Assembly (NCBI GenBank): GCA_030667555.1
Contig: DAOUVR010000067.1
Location: 1 to 6,382, forward strand
Direction: 5' to 3'
Source: Dehalococcoidia bacterium
GTDB lineage: Bacteria; Chloroflexota; Dehalococcoidia; E44-bin15
Length of the DNA stretch: 6,382 nt
Shown here one piece after another: positions 1-5,621 of this stretch (position 1 is the stretch's first letter; every line of letters begins with the position of its first letter). A program made the translations under genes and the position numbers. The notes under the pieces were generated by a model that ran no database searches, was not told the DNA's origin, and saw only the letters and a list, made by a program, of their open reading frames with translations.

Positions 1-921
1 AATGCCTCGGCAGCCACCTCGGTACATTGTCTGGAGAAGTTCCTCGTCTACCAGTTCAACACGGGTATTGCAGTACCACTTAATATTAAGTCCAGCGTCC
101 TCAATACCCTTGGCGATCTCTACCACCCGACGCCGGTCTATAGTGAAGGTCTCATCGAAAAAGGAGACAGTCTTTATGTTATGGTTCTCCTTCAAGTATT
201 TTAGCTCTTGCAAGATGTCTGCTGCGCCTCTCTCTTTCCATTTAGTTCTGGCTACGGTGCAAAAGATACAGCCATAAGGGCAGCCTTTGCTGGTATACAT
301 GATAGAGAATGGTTTTCCTGCCGGTGTGTTAATGAAATATCTTTCCAGCCCGGGGAGTAAATCATAGGCGGGGAGGGGGAGGGTGTCGTAGTCCTCCACT
401 GGCTCAGCATCACTATTCACCCGAATCTTTCCAGCATCTCGGTAGGCAATTCCCGGGATTTTCCCCAAGTCACTGTCCTTTTGGGCCATGGCATCAATCA
501 ACTGCACAGCCACCGCCTCGTATTCGTGACGAAGGTAAATGTCCAGTTCAGGTGATTCAACCAGAACCCGCTCAGGAAGGGTTCTCAGTGTCCAACAGAT
601 GCCAATAGTCGTGGCGTCAGGATGCAAGCTTTTGGAGAGTTTCGCTGTTTTCAGATCCCAATCGAATGTGGTAGGGGTGAATCTGAAGATAAGGGCCTGG
701 TAAGCTAGTCCCTCTAGCCGCGACCAAAGCCCTTGGTAGTCGATGTCCTCACCGTTGGCGTCCACCAGATGGATGTCATAGCCTCTCTGCCTTAATAGCG
801 ATGCAATTTGGAGCAGGCTATAGGGAGGGAGGACAGAGTAGCGCTCGGTGATCTCGCAGCGCTCCTCCCTGATTACAGGGATCCCGCGAAAGCGCGGCGG
901 ATTAACCAGGAGGACTTTCAT
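1..921 (-). CDS. B12-binding-type radical SAM protein, C-terminus cut by the window edge
   Basis: Reading from ATG at 921 gives 307 codons open to the left edge. Residues 1-150 look like the cobalamin-binding-like Rossmann domain of class B (BchE-like) radical SAM enzymes: MKVLLVNPP at the start, then PPYSLLQIASLLRQRGY (32-48) and VDAN (53-56). A linker with LPLPAYDLLPGLERY (181-195) leads to the radical SAM core, where CPYGCIFC places the three [4Fe-4S] cysteines at 214, 218 and 221. FFDETFTIDRRR (254-265) matches the family's conserved second strand. Such enzymes use SAM, often with cobalamin, for methylation, cyclisation or rearrangement of lipids, tetrapyrroles or antibiotics. I see no DxHxxG cobalamin motif, and the usual GEGE-like stretch reads RHEYEA (131-136), so cobalamin binding is uncertain. 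AGGAG at 931-927 lies 5 bases before the ATG. It is the last visible gene of an operon behind two glycosyltransferases, 16 bases after the second. The substrate cannot be told. Confidence 0.9.
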   Translation of the reverse strand, partial: MKVLLVNPPRFRGIPVIREERCEITERYSVLPPYSLLQIASLLRQRGYDIHLVDANGEDIDYQGLWSRLEGLAYQALIFRFTPTTFDWDLKTAKLSKSLHPDATTIGICWTLRTLPERVLVESPELDIYLRHEYEAVAVQLIDAMAQKDSDLGKIPGIAYRDAGKIRVNSDAEPVEDYDTLPLPAYDLLPGLERYFINTPAGKPFSIMYTSKGCPYGCIFCTVARTKWKERGAADILQELKYLKENHNIKTVSFFDETFTIDRRRVVEIAKGIEDAGLNIKWYCNTRVELVDEELLQTMYRGGCRGI

Positions 922-926
922 CTCTT

Positions 927-931
927 CTCCT
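927..931 (-). promoter_or_regulatory. Ribosome binding site of the radical SAM gene
   Basis: AGGAG on the minus strand ends 5 bases before the ATG at 921. It lies in the short gap after the stop of the GT4 gene and fixes the radical SAM start. Confidence 0.75.
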
Positions 932-937
932 GCGATC

Positions 938-2152
938 TCATGCTGAGGCTAGCACCTTCTCATAAAACTGGCGGTGTTTGTCCGCCATCATTGTCGAGGT
1001 AAACTCGGTGGTCACCCTGCGGAAGCCAGCCTCAGCAAGTCTCGCCCTTTGCTCACTGTCTTGCAGTAGCAGTCTTATATGCCGTACCAAAGCGTTAACA
1101 TCCCCGGCTTCAAATAATAACCCACTCTCGTCTGGCTCGATGATCTCGTTTACCGCTCCCACGTCGGCGGCAATGCAAGGCACCTTCATCGCCATGCCCT
1201 CAAGAAGGCTGATAGGCAGGTTTTCGTAGAATGAGGGAAGGACAAGTATCGAGGATAACTTATAAAGCCAGGGGAGCTCATCATTGGCGACAAAGCCAAT
1301 ATATGTGTACCTTTCCTTGGGTATTTGATAACGTTGGAGCAAATCGAATAGAAGCTTCTCCGAGCCCCTGCCAGCTAAAACGAAGTGGGCTTCAGTATCC
1401 ATTAGCTGGCTGATGGCCTCAACAAAGAGGTTAAGCCCTTTACGTGCTACCAGTCGCCCAGTATAGAGCACCACTGGCCCCTTACCTTTCAGGTAAGGAA
1501 ACTTTTCATATGGGTCACTGACTCGCTGAAAATCGAATATGTTTAGATCAATTCCGTTGTGTATCGGCTCGATGATCCCCCGATAGTGGTGCACCTCCTG
1601 GAATATCTTGGCGAATCTGTTGGACACCGTGATTATGTGCTTGGTCTGTCTTAGATAGATCGCCTGCATGAGTGCAATGTAAGGGTAGGTGACCAGGGAC
1701 CACCTCTCCGAGGGAGCTAGGGACAGCAAGTTCTTGCTGGTGTCCAAGAAACCCCTCACCTGACCCCTGATAGTCGTGTGAACCGTAGCCAATGAGGGGA
1801 TGCCCAGCGGTTTGAACTTCAGATAGATGTCCGGCATGTTTACCACGTTGGCGGCGTGGATAAGGTCATATTTATACTGCCTATGATATCTGGGCAGCTC
1901 TCGGAATACCCTGTATTGAAAAGTGAAATTATAGGCAAAGTCATCGTTTGCATTTGAGATGTTGTGAAGCTTGATCCGATGCCCAAAGTAGTTGAGAACC
2001 TTCTCTGGGTCGTAGTCCTTTCCTCTGGTAGGGGCGAAGACATGGATATCCATATCTTCGTGCTGGGAGAGTTCTTTTATTAGGTGCACAGAATAAATAC
2101 CTACTCCTCCTATAGGAGGAAGGAATTCAGGAGCCAGGAATGCCAGCCTCAT
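938..2152 (-). CDS. GT4 family glycosyltransferase
   Basis: This 404-residue protein is a complete retaining GT-B glycosyltransferase of family GT4, which transfers a sugar from a nucleotide-sugar to a lipid or glycan acceptor, normally at the inner face of the membrane. The N-terminal Rossmann domain starts MRLAFLAPEF and has the glycine loop PPIGGVG (12-18). The C-terminal donor domain has IHNGID (197-202), YTGRLVARKG (230-239, with R233 and K238 at the usual phosphate-contact sites), VLAGRG (258-263), YIGFV (284-288) and the ENLPISLLEG stretch with the E-x7-E pair E310/E318. I see no signal peptide or membrane segment. Its ATG overlaps the stop of the upstream GT2 gene by four bases (ATGA) and has no strong Shine-Dalgarno of its own, which suggests translational coupling. 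The radical SAM gene follows after 16 bases. Donor sugar and acceptor cannot be read from the sequence. Confidence 0.95.
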   Translation of the reverse strand: MRLAFLAPEFLPPIGGVGIYSVHLIKELSQHEDMDIHVFAPTRGKDYDPEKVLNYFGHRIKLHNISNANDDFAYNFTFQYRVFRELPRYHRQYKYDLIHAANVVNMPDIYLKFKPLGIPSLATVHTTIRGQVRGFLDTSKNLLSLAPSERWSLVTYPYIALMQAIYLRQTKHIITVSNRFAKIFQEVHHYRGIIEPIHNGIDLNIFDFQRVSDPYEKFPYLKGKGPVVLYTGRLVARKGLNLFVEAISQLMDTEAHFVLAGRGSEKLLFDLLQRYQIPKERYTYIGFVANDELPWLYKLSSILVLPSFYENLPISLLEGMAMKVPCIAADVGAVNEIIEPDESGLLFEAGDVNALVRHIRLLLQDSEQRARLAEAGFRRVTTEFTSTMMADKHRQFYEKVLASA

Positions 2153-2844
2153 CGAAATCTCTTTTTCATCAGCGTTCGTCCAATTCTAAGGCCATCCTTC
2201 AGCGAGCCAAGCTTGGCCTGAGTTGGCCTTCGTCGATAGAAAATGGGCACCTCCGCTATCCGGTAACCCTTCTTGGCTATTTCGACAAACATATTGGCCT
2301 CGAGCTCGAACCCCACGGCATCCAACTTCAGGTCATCGATGACCTTCGCATTAAAACCCCAGTAGCCGGTACAGAGGTCGCTTACCCTTGTTCCATACAA
2401 GATGTTGGCCATGAGAACAAGCAAGTGGTTCCCTACTAAATTTAACCTTCTCATCGCCCCCTCTTCCCTTTGCCCCTTCAGCCGGGAGCCTATCACCACA
2501 TCGCATCCCTCTTCTAACATCTTTAACATTTGAGGGATATAAGTAGCAGGATACGTGTAGTCAGCATCAAGCATGAACATGAAATCGCCATCGACCGATT
2601 CAAACGCCGTCCTCACAGCCCTCCCCTTCCCCTTTACGGGCTCCACGATGACTTTTGCCCCCTTTGCCTCGGCGATTTCCCTTGTCCTATCGGTGCTATT
2701 GTTATCAACGACTACAATCTCAACCTGATACCCTTTCCCCTCCATGTCAACCTTTGGCACTTCATCGATAACCCTGCCGATGGTGTCCTCTTCGTTTAGC
2801 GCAGGCAGAATTATGGAGACTCTCTTCCCTGATATGGCTTTCAT
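2149..2844 (-). CDS. GT2 family glycosyltransferase, DPM1-like (polyprenyl-phosphate sugar transferase type)
   Basis: This 231-residue protein is a complete GT-A fold family 2 glycosyltransferase of the DPM1/DPG-synthase-like group, whose members move mannose or glucose from GDP- or UDP-sugar to a polyprenyl phosphate. Visible motifs are SIILPALNEEDTIG (10-23), VVVDNNSTDRT (44-54), the metal-binding DAD at 93-95 within MLDADYTYP, GSRL (119-122), SDLCTGYWGF (155-164), GFELEANM (178-185) and the basic YRRRPTQAKL (203-212) near the end. The length fits the short form that lacks C-terminal membrane helices. GAGGG at 2854-2850 lies 5 bases before the ATG. It is the first gene of the operon and sits about 70 bases downstream of a good promoter. 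The overlapping GT4 gene suggests that the product feeds glycan or glycolipid assembly. Transfer straight to another acceptor is also possible for this group. Confidence 0.94.
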   Translation of the reverse strand: MKAISGKRVSIILPALNEEDTIGRVIDEVPKVDMEGKGYQVEIVVVDNNSTDRTREIAEAKGAKVIVEPVKGKGRAVRTAFESVDGDFMFMLDADYTYPATYIPQMLKMLEEGCDVVIGSRLKGQREEGAMRRLNLVGNHLLVLMANILYGTRVSDLCTGYWGFNAKVIDDLKLDAVGFELEANMFVEIAKKGYRIAEVPIFYRRRPTQAKLGSLKDGLRIGRTLMKKRFR

Positions 2845-2849
2845 TTAAT

Positions 2850-2854
2850 CCCTC
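2850..2854 (-). promoter_or_regulatory. Ribosome binding site of the GT2 gene
   Basis: GAGGG on the minus strand is followed by a 5-base spacer and the ATG at 2844, supporting that start. Confidence 0.7.
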
Positions 2855-2919
2855 AACTTCCTCTTCATTGATAGTAAACCTCGTCTCTCATTATAGACTA
2901 TTATTATACTTTACTGCTC

Positions 2920-2948
2920 TTTATATCACTTAAGTTACCTAAAGTCAA
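2920..2948 (-). promoter_or_regulatory. Sigma70-type promoter of the GT2-GT4-radical SAM operon
   Basis: On the minus strand TTGACT (2948-2943) is separated by exactly 17 bases from TATAAA (2925-2920). Each box differs from consensus at one position. Transcription should begin near 2914-2912, giving a leader of about 68-70 bases before the GT2 ATG. The site lies in the AT-rich gap and points at the operon. Confidence 0.75.
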
Positions 2949-3046
2949 GTTAGTATATTTTTACAGCATATTAGTGTCTAATTGTATCTTGTCATGACTT
3001 GTGCCATTTCGATCCAATCATAATAAGGTCAACGAAAGATAGGAAT

Positions 3047-3685
3047 CTAGGTCGGAATAACGATGACCCATTCCACCATGTCGCCAATGTTCTCTACCTT
3101 TTCCTCATTATAAAGATAAGCGGTATAAGCAGCAAGAAGAGCATCACAAAGGTCGTGACTAAACCTCGGCAGGTATGGGCCAAGATAAGGCATGAGACTG
3201 CCAATACGCTCTCTAAGGAAAGTGATGCCGGCAGGCGTTGTCTTCCGGAGTACATGCCTACCGAAGAACTGCACCTTCGTGGCATAGGGATAGACCTCAA
3301 TAACATAGTAACCTCTGCCCGCTATCTCTTCCTTCAGACTAATCGCCCGATAGACCATGTTCTTTATTCTCGACCTCTTTGTGGTGTAGTAGCAAGAGAT
3401 ACCGCGGCGAGATAGCTCCCTTTCGCACAACCTTCCTTTTACAGGCGACAGTGGCTGGCACGGGCAACTCTTCTCCAAGCAGCAGAGCTCCCTCGGCAAG
3501 CTGAGGGGGGCATCGATGGCAACAAGGCGAGGATGGTGATGCTCTATAACCTCGATGATATCGGCATCCCCGCAAAAGAAGTCAAACCAAACAAGGTGCA
3601 ATTCTTCATTAAGCGTCACACAGGCAGTGGGCTTTGAGGGTGATGAGGTGAGGTCGATGCCAATGAAGTGGGCTTTCTTCACCAT
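3047..3685 (-). CDS. DUF429 family protein (RNase H-like fold, predicted nuclease)
   Basis: From ATG 3685 the protein has 212 residues. It matches the DUF429 pattern: a first strand with HFIGIDLT (6-12, D11), AIDAP (56-60, D58), VIEVYP (128-133, E130) and a helix with HDLCDALLAAY (177-187, D178/D181). The acidic residues sit where RNase H-like enzymes hold catalytic metals, and the family is predicted, not proven, to be a nuclease. Cysteines are dense for a small cytoplasmic protein: 68, 69, 74, 76, 87 and 98, including CCLEKSCPC. An in-frame start at 3742 would add 19 residues lying inside the upstream flavoprotein gene; the ATG at 3685 is preferred because it directly precedes the conserved first strand and comes one base after that gene's stop. 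No strong Shine-Dalgarno is visible, so translation probably depends on the flavoprotein gene. The function of the pair is unknown. Confidence 0.85.
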   Translation of the reverse strand: MVKKAHFIGIDLTSSPSKPTACVTLNEELHLVWFDFFCGDADIIEVIEHHHPRLVAIDAPLSLPRELCCLEKSCPCQPLSPVKGRLCERELSRRGISCYYTTKRSRIKNMVYRAISLKEEIAGRGYYVIEVYPYATKVQFFGRHVLRKTTPAGITFLRERIGSLMPYLGPYLPRFSHDLCDALLAAYTAYLYNEEKVENIGDMVEWVIVIPT

Positions 3686-3686
3686 G

Positions 3687-5090
3687 CTAAGAAGAAATGG
3701 GATTCCCCTCTCGCCTAAGTATCTCCCTGGCTGCCACCACACCGGAGGCCGATGCCTGGATTAGCCCACGAGTAACCCCGGCCCCATCCCCCGCAGCAAA
3801 CATGTTAGCCACTTCGCACTCCAGGTTCTCGGTAAGGGCAAGGCGTAGAGAATAGAACTTGACCTCAACACCATAGAGAAGGGTATGGCGTGAGGCAACA
3901 CCCGGTGCCAGCTTGTCCATGGCATCGAGCATCTCGATGATATTTTTCATATGGCGATAGGGAAGTACGAAGCTCAGGTCACCGGGGGTAGCGCTCTTCA
4001 GCGTCGGCTGGACAATACCTCTTTCAATTCGCGCCACGGTGGAGCGTTTTCCCTGCTTCAGGTCGCCGAGCCGCTGTATAATCACACCACCACTCAGAAT
4101 ATTGGCAAGGTGGGCTAGATACCGGCCATAGGCAATGGGGTCACGATAGGGCTCAGTGAAGGTAGTGCTCACCAGGAGAGCAAAATTTGTGTTGTTCGTC
4201 TTGCGGTCGGCGTAGCTATGCCCGTTTACCGTAATTACCGAGTCGCGCCCACCAGTGGACTCCATGGTCACCTCACCTGCTGGGCACATGCAGAATGTCC
4301 TAACCTTGTCGTCGAACGACTTGGAGTAGTACTCTAGCTTGCCCTCATACAGAGTGCTGGTCAACTCCTCAAGAACTGCCTTTGCCACCTCCACCCTGAC
4401 ACCAACGTCGATGGGGTTAGTATTAAGAGTGAGCTTGAGGCGAGCAGCTTCCTGGGCAAGCCAGTCAGCCCCATCCCTGCCTGGGGCGATGATGAGGTAG
4501 CGACACTCAAGCTGCTGGCCGTCATCGGTCTCAATTCCCTTGACCATCCCATTCTCAGTATGAATGGTATTGGCCGCTGTGCCCAGCCTTATTTCCACCT
4601 TGCTGGAGAGCAAGTCGCGCATCTGCTTCAGCACAGTACGGCAGCGCTCTGTCCCCAGATGGCGAACCCTCATCGGGGTGAGGCGTAGATCCGCCAGGCT
4701 TGCTCGGCGCACTAACTCCTCTATCCCCTCCCCAGTGCCATAGACCTGGTCGGCCCCGCTAAACTTAAGGTAGATACTGTCGATATAGCTGATGAGTTCC
4801 TCAATTCTTTCAAGGCCAAGGTAATCCTTTAGTCTTCCACCCACATCAGGCGATAGAGTCAATTTGCCATCGCTGAAGGCGCCGGCGCCCCCCAGCCCAC
4901 TAACGAGGTCGCAAGGGGAGCACGGGGGACAACTAATACCTTGCTCGATGGACGGGCAATGGCGGCGCTCAATGTCTTTGCCTTTCTCTAGCAGCAGGAT
5001 ACTCAGGTTCGAGGTTTGACTAAGTCCTAGAGCAGCAAATATTCCCGCTGGCCCCCCACCGACAATTATGACATCGTATTTACTGGACAA
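3687..5090 (-). CDS. FAD-dependent oxidoreductase, COG2509-like
   Basis: From TTG 5090 the protein has 467 residues. The N-terminal FAD-binding Rossmann fold is clear: DVIIVGGGPAG (6-16) is the GxGxxG loop and E35 in LLLEKG is the expected ribose contact. GLGGAGAFSDGKL (65-77) is typical of the uncharacterised COG2509 flavin dehydrogenases, and FAAGDGAGVTRGLIQASASG (431-450) is the C-terminal FAD contact with the last helix. No membrane segment is seen. Before the GGAGAFSDGKL stretch lie C45, C54, C57 and C60, the last three spaced CxxCxxC, which could hold a metal or redox centre. An in-frame TTG at 5141 would lengthen the protein by 17 residues, but it coincides with the -35 box. TTG 5090 instead has AAAGGA 8 bases upstream, lies about 15 bases from the predicted transcript start and begins right before the FAD strand. 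The DUF429 gene follows after one base. The substrate is unknown. Confidence 0.9.
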   Translation of the reverse strand: MSSKYDVIIVGGGPAGIFAALGLSQTSNLSILLLEKGKDIERRHCPSIEQGISCPPCSPCDLVSGLGGAGAFSDGKLTLSPDVGGRLKDYLGLERIEELISYIDSIYLKFSGADQVYGTGEGIEELVRRASLADLRLTPMRVRHLGTERCRTVLKQMRDLLSSKVEIRLGTAANTIHTENGMVKGIETDDGQQLECRYLIIAPGRDGADWLAQEAARLKLTLNTNPIDVGVRVEVAKAVLEELTSTLYEGKLEYYSKSFDDKVRTFCMCPAGEVTMESTGGRDSVITVNGHSYADRKTNNTNFALLVSTTFTEPYRDPIAYGRYLAHLANILSGGVIIQRLGDLKQGKRSTVARIERGIVQPTLKSATPGDLSFVLPYRHMKNIIEMLDAMDKLAPGVASRHTLLYGVEVKFYSLRLALTENLECEVANMFAAGDGAGVTRGLIQASASGVVAAREILRREGNPISS

Positions 5091-5096
5091 TCTCTC

Positions 5097-5103
5097 TTTC
5101 CTT
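5097..5103 (-). promoter_or_regulatory. Ribosome binding site of the flavoprotein gene
   Basis: On the minus strand the purine-rich AAAGGAA stretch precedes the TTG at 5090, with AGGA (5101-5098) 7-8 bases from it. It decides the start in favour of TTG 5090 over the upstream TTG at 5141. Confidence 0.65.
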
Positions 5104-5112
5104 TTCCATCCG

Positions 5113-5141
5113 ATTCTATCTGACGCTTTCCAGATTGTCAA
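5113..5141 (-). promoter_or_regulatory. Sigma70-type promoter of the flavoprotein-DUF429 operon
   Basis: On the minus strand TTGACA (5141-5136), a perfect -35 box, is followed by 17 bases and TAGAAT (5118-5113), one mismatch from the -10 consensus. Transcription should start near 5106-5105, leaving a short leader of about 15 bases with the ribosome binding site. The -35 box coincides with the farthest in-frame TTG of the gene, so that TTG would not be transcribed from this promoter. Confidence 0.75.
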
Positions 5142-5237
5142 AGGGCTTTACTCGTTCATCTGATTAGTGACACCTGTCCCTTTCCTGTTTGTGTCTGTTA
5201 GGTTGACCCACCTGCCCGCCCACAATTCCTGTAGTTG

Positions 5238-5254
5238 CCCCGATCATATCGGGG
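5238..5254. repeat. Short perfect hairpin
   Basis: CCCCGAT and ATCGGGG form a 7-bp perfect stem around a 3-base loop. A second small stem, GGGTG/CACCC, overlaps its right side at 5252-5263. It has no T-run on either strand. It may be a dispersed intergenic palindrome or an mRNA 3' end stem. Confidence 0.6.
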
Positions 5255-5294
5255 TGCTCACCCAAAAGCTTAGCCTATGCTGGTTAATTTAATC

Positions 5295-5316
5295 CTCTCC
5301 CCCTTGAGGGGGAGGG
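5295..5316. repeat. GC-rich inverted repeat, left half of a repeat-like unit
   Basis: CTCCCCCT and AGGGGGAG pair around a 2-base centre, and the stem extends outward with a G-T and a C-G pair. It is followed by GGTTAGGGTGGAGGTGAGG. A C-rich palindrome followed by a GGTTAGGG tail is the kind of element seen in many copies between genes of several bacterial groups; calling it such here is inference, since only this copy is visible. Confidence 0.55.
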
Positions 5317-5351
5317 TTAGGGTGGAGGTGAGGCTTTCCTCTTCCCTCTAA

Positions 5352-5370
5352 CTCCCTCCATGGGAGGGAG
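5352..5370. repeat. GC-rich inverted repeat, right half of a repeat-like unit
   Basis: CTCCCTCC and GGAGGGAG form a perfect 8-bp stem around a 3-base loop. The preceding CCTCTTCCCTCTAACTCCC reads as an imperfect reverse complement of the G-rich tail of the hairpin at 5295-5316. The two hairpins may therefore form one composite element of about 75 bases in head-to-head arrangement. Confidence 0.55.
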
Positions 5371-5495
5371 GACATGTTCACATTTGACTGCAGAGCGTAT
5401 GGCATGTCCCGTGCTTGTCGAAGGGTGAGGGTGAATTTTCCCCCTGTAATTCGTCGCCACAGCGAGACGACACTTACATCACTGGAGCGGTATGT

Positions 5496-5513
5496 GGCTC
5501 CCTTGCGGGAGCC
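5496..5513. repeat. Perfect hairpin GGCTCCC/GGGAGCC
   Basis: A 7-bp perfect GC-rich stem encloses a 4-base loop (TTGC). It lies about 110 bases beyond the M50 protease stop in the direction of transcription. There is no T-run after it, so a role as an RNA end or processing site is only possible. Confidence 0.55.
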
Positions 5514-5621
5514 TGCTACGGGCTGGGAGAGATACCATCAAGGTGACAACAGCCGCTCACTGGCTGGTTTGATACAATCGAACTGGCGGAGAGGATACAT
5601 GAGCTAGCGCAGGCGTGACAT

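Larger units (their letters stand above)
2845..3046. other. AT-rich intergenic region upstream of the glycosyltransferase operon
   Basis: These 202 bases separate the DUF429 stop from the GT2 start and are much richer in A and T than the flanking genes. They hold the operon promoter (2920-2948), a roughly 70-base leader and the Shine-Dalgarno at 2850-2854. Two further TATAAT boxes occur on the minus strand at 2903-2908 and 2890-2895, but neither has a recognisable -35 box. An 8-bp palindrome, GTCATGAC, lies at 2991-2998 upstream of the promoter and could be an operator half, though this is weak. I see no GC-rich stem with a T-run, so no intrinsic terminator for the DUF429 gene is evident. Confidence 0.7.
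5142..5621. other. 480-base intergenic region with clustered hairpins and repeat-like fragments
   Basis: No convincing gene lies between the M50 protease stop and the flavoprotein promoter. The stretch carries four GC-rich hairpins (5238-5254, 5295-5316, 5352-5370, 5496-5513), a weaker one (CAGCC/GGCTG at 5550-5554 and 5562-5566), a segment containing GCTTGTCGAAGGGTGAGGG around 5413-5431 that resembles a common dispersed bacterial palindrome arm, and an ATTAGTGACACCTGTCCC segment (5163-5180). None of the stems is followed by a T-run on the minus strand, so none is a textbook terminator. A 77-codon open frame on the plus strand (5374-5607) crosses these elements and looks accidental. Confidence 0.7.

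Noticed and set aside
2..277. 91-codon plus-strand frame opposite the radical SAM gene
   Set aside because: The minus strand here encodes the conserved radical SAM core including CPYGCIFC, so the plus frame is a shadow.
2105..2120. Perfect 16-bp palindrome TCCTCCTATAGGAGGA that contains an AGGAGG on both strands
   Set aside because: It lies inside the GT4 gene and follows from the codons for the conserved Pro-Pro-Ile-Gly-Gly loop. No start codon follows at a useful distance in a coding frame.
3686..3742. Upstream in-frame start for the DUF429 gene at 3742
   Set aside because: The extra 19 residues overlap the flavoprotein's conserved C-terminal helix region in another frame and precede the family's first strand without resemblance to it.
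5496..5566. Hairpins as an intrinsic terminator for the M50 gene
   Set aside because: The stems are good but no T-run follows on the minus strand.
5374..5607. 77-codon open frame on the plus strand
   Set aside because: It crosses hairpins and repeat-like DNA, has no Shine-Dalgarno or family resemblance, and its composition does not look like protein.
5142..5621. Possible tRNA, riboswitch or small RNA in the gap
   Set aside because: I found no cloverleaf with acceptor and T-loop features and no known riboswitch core; the hairpins are simple isolated stems.
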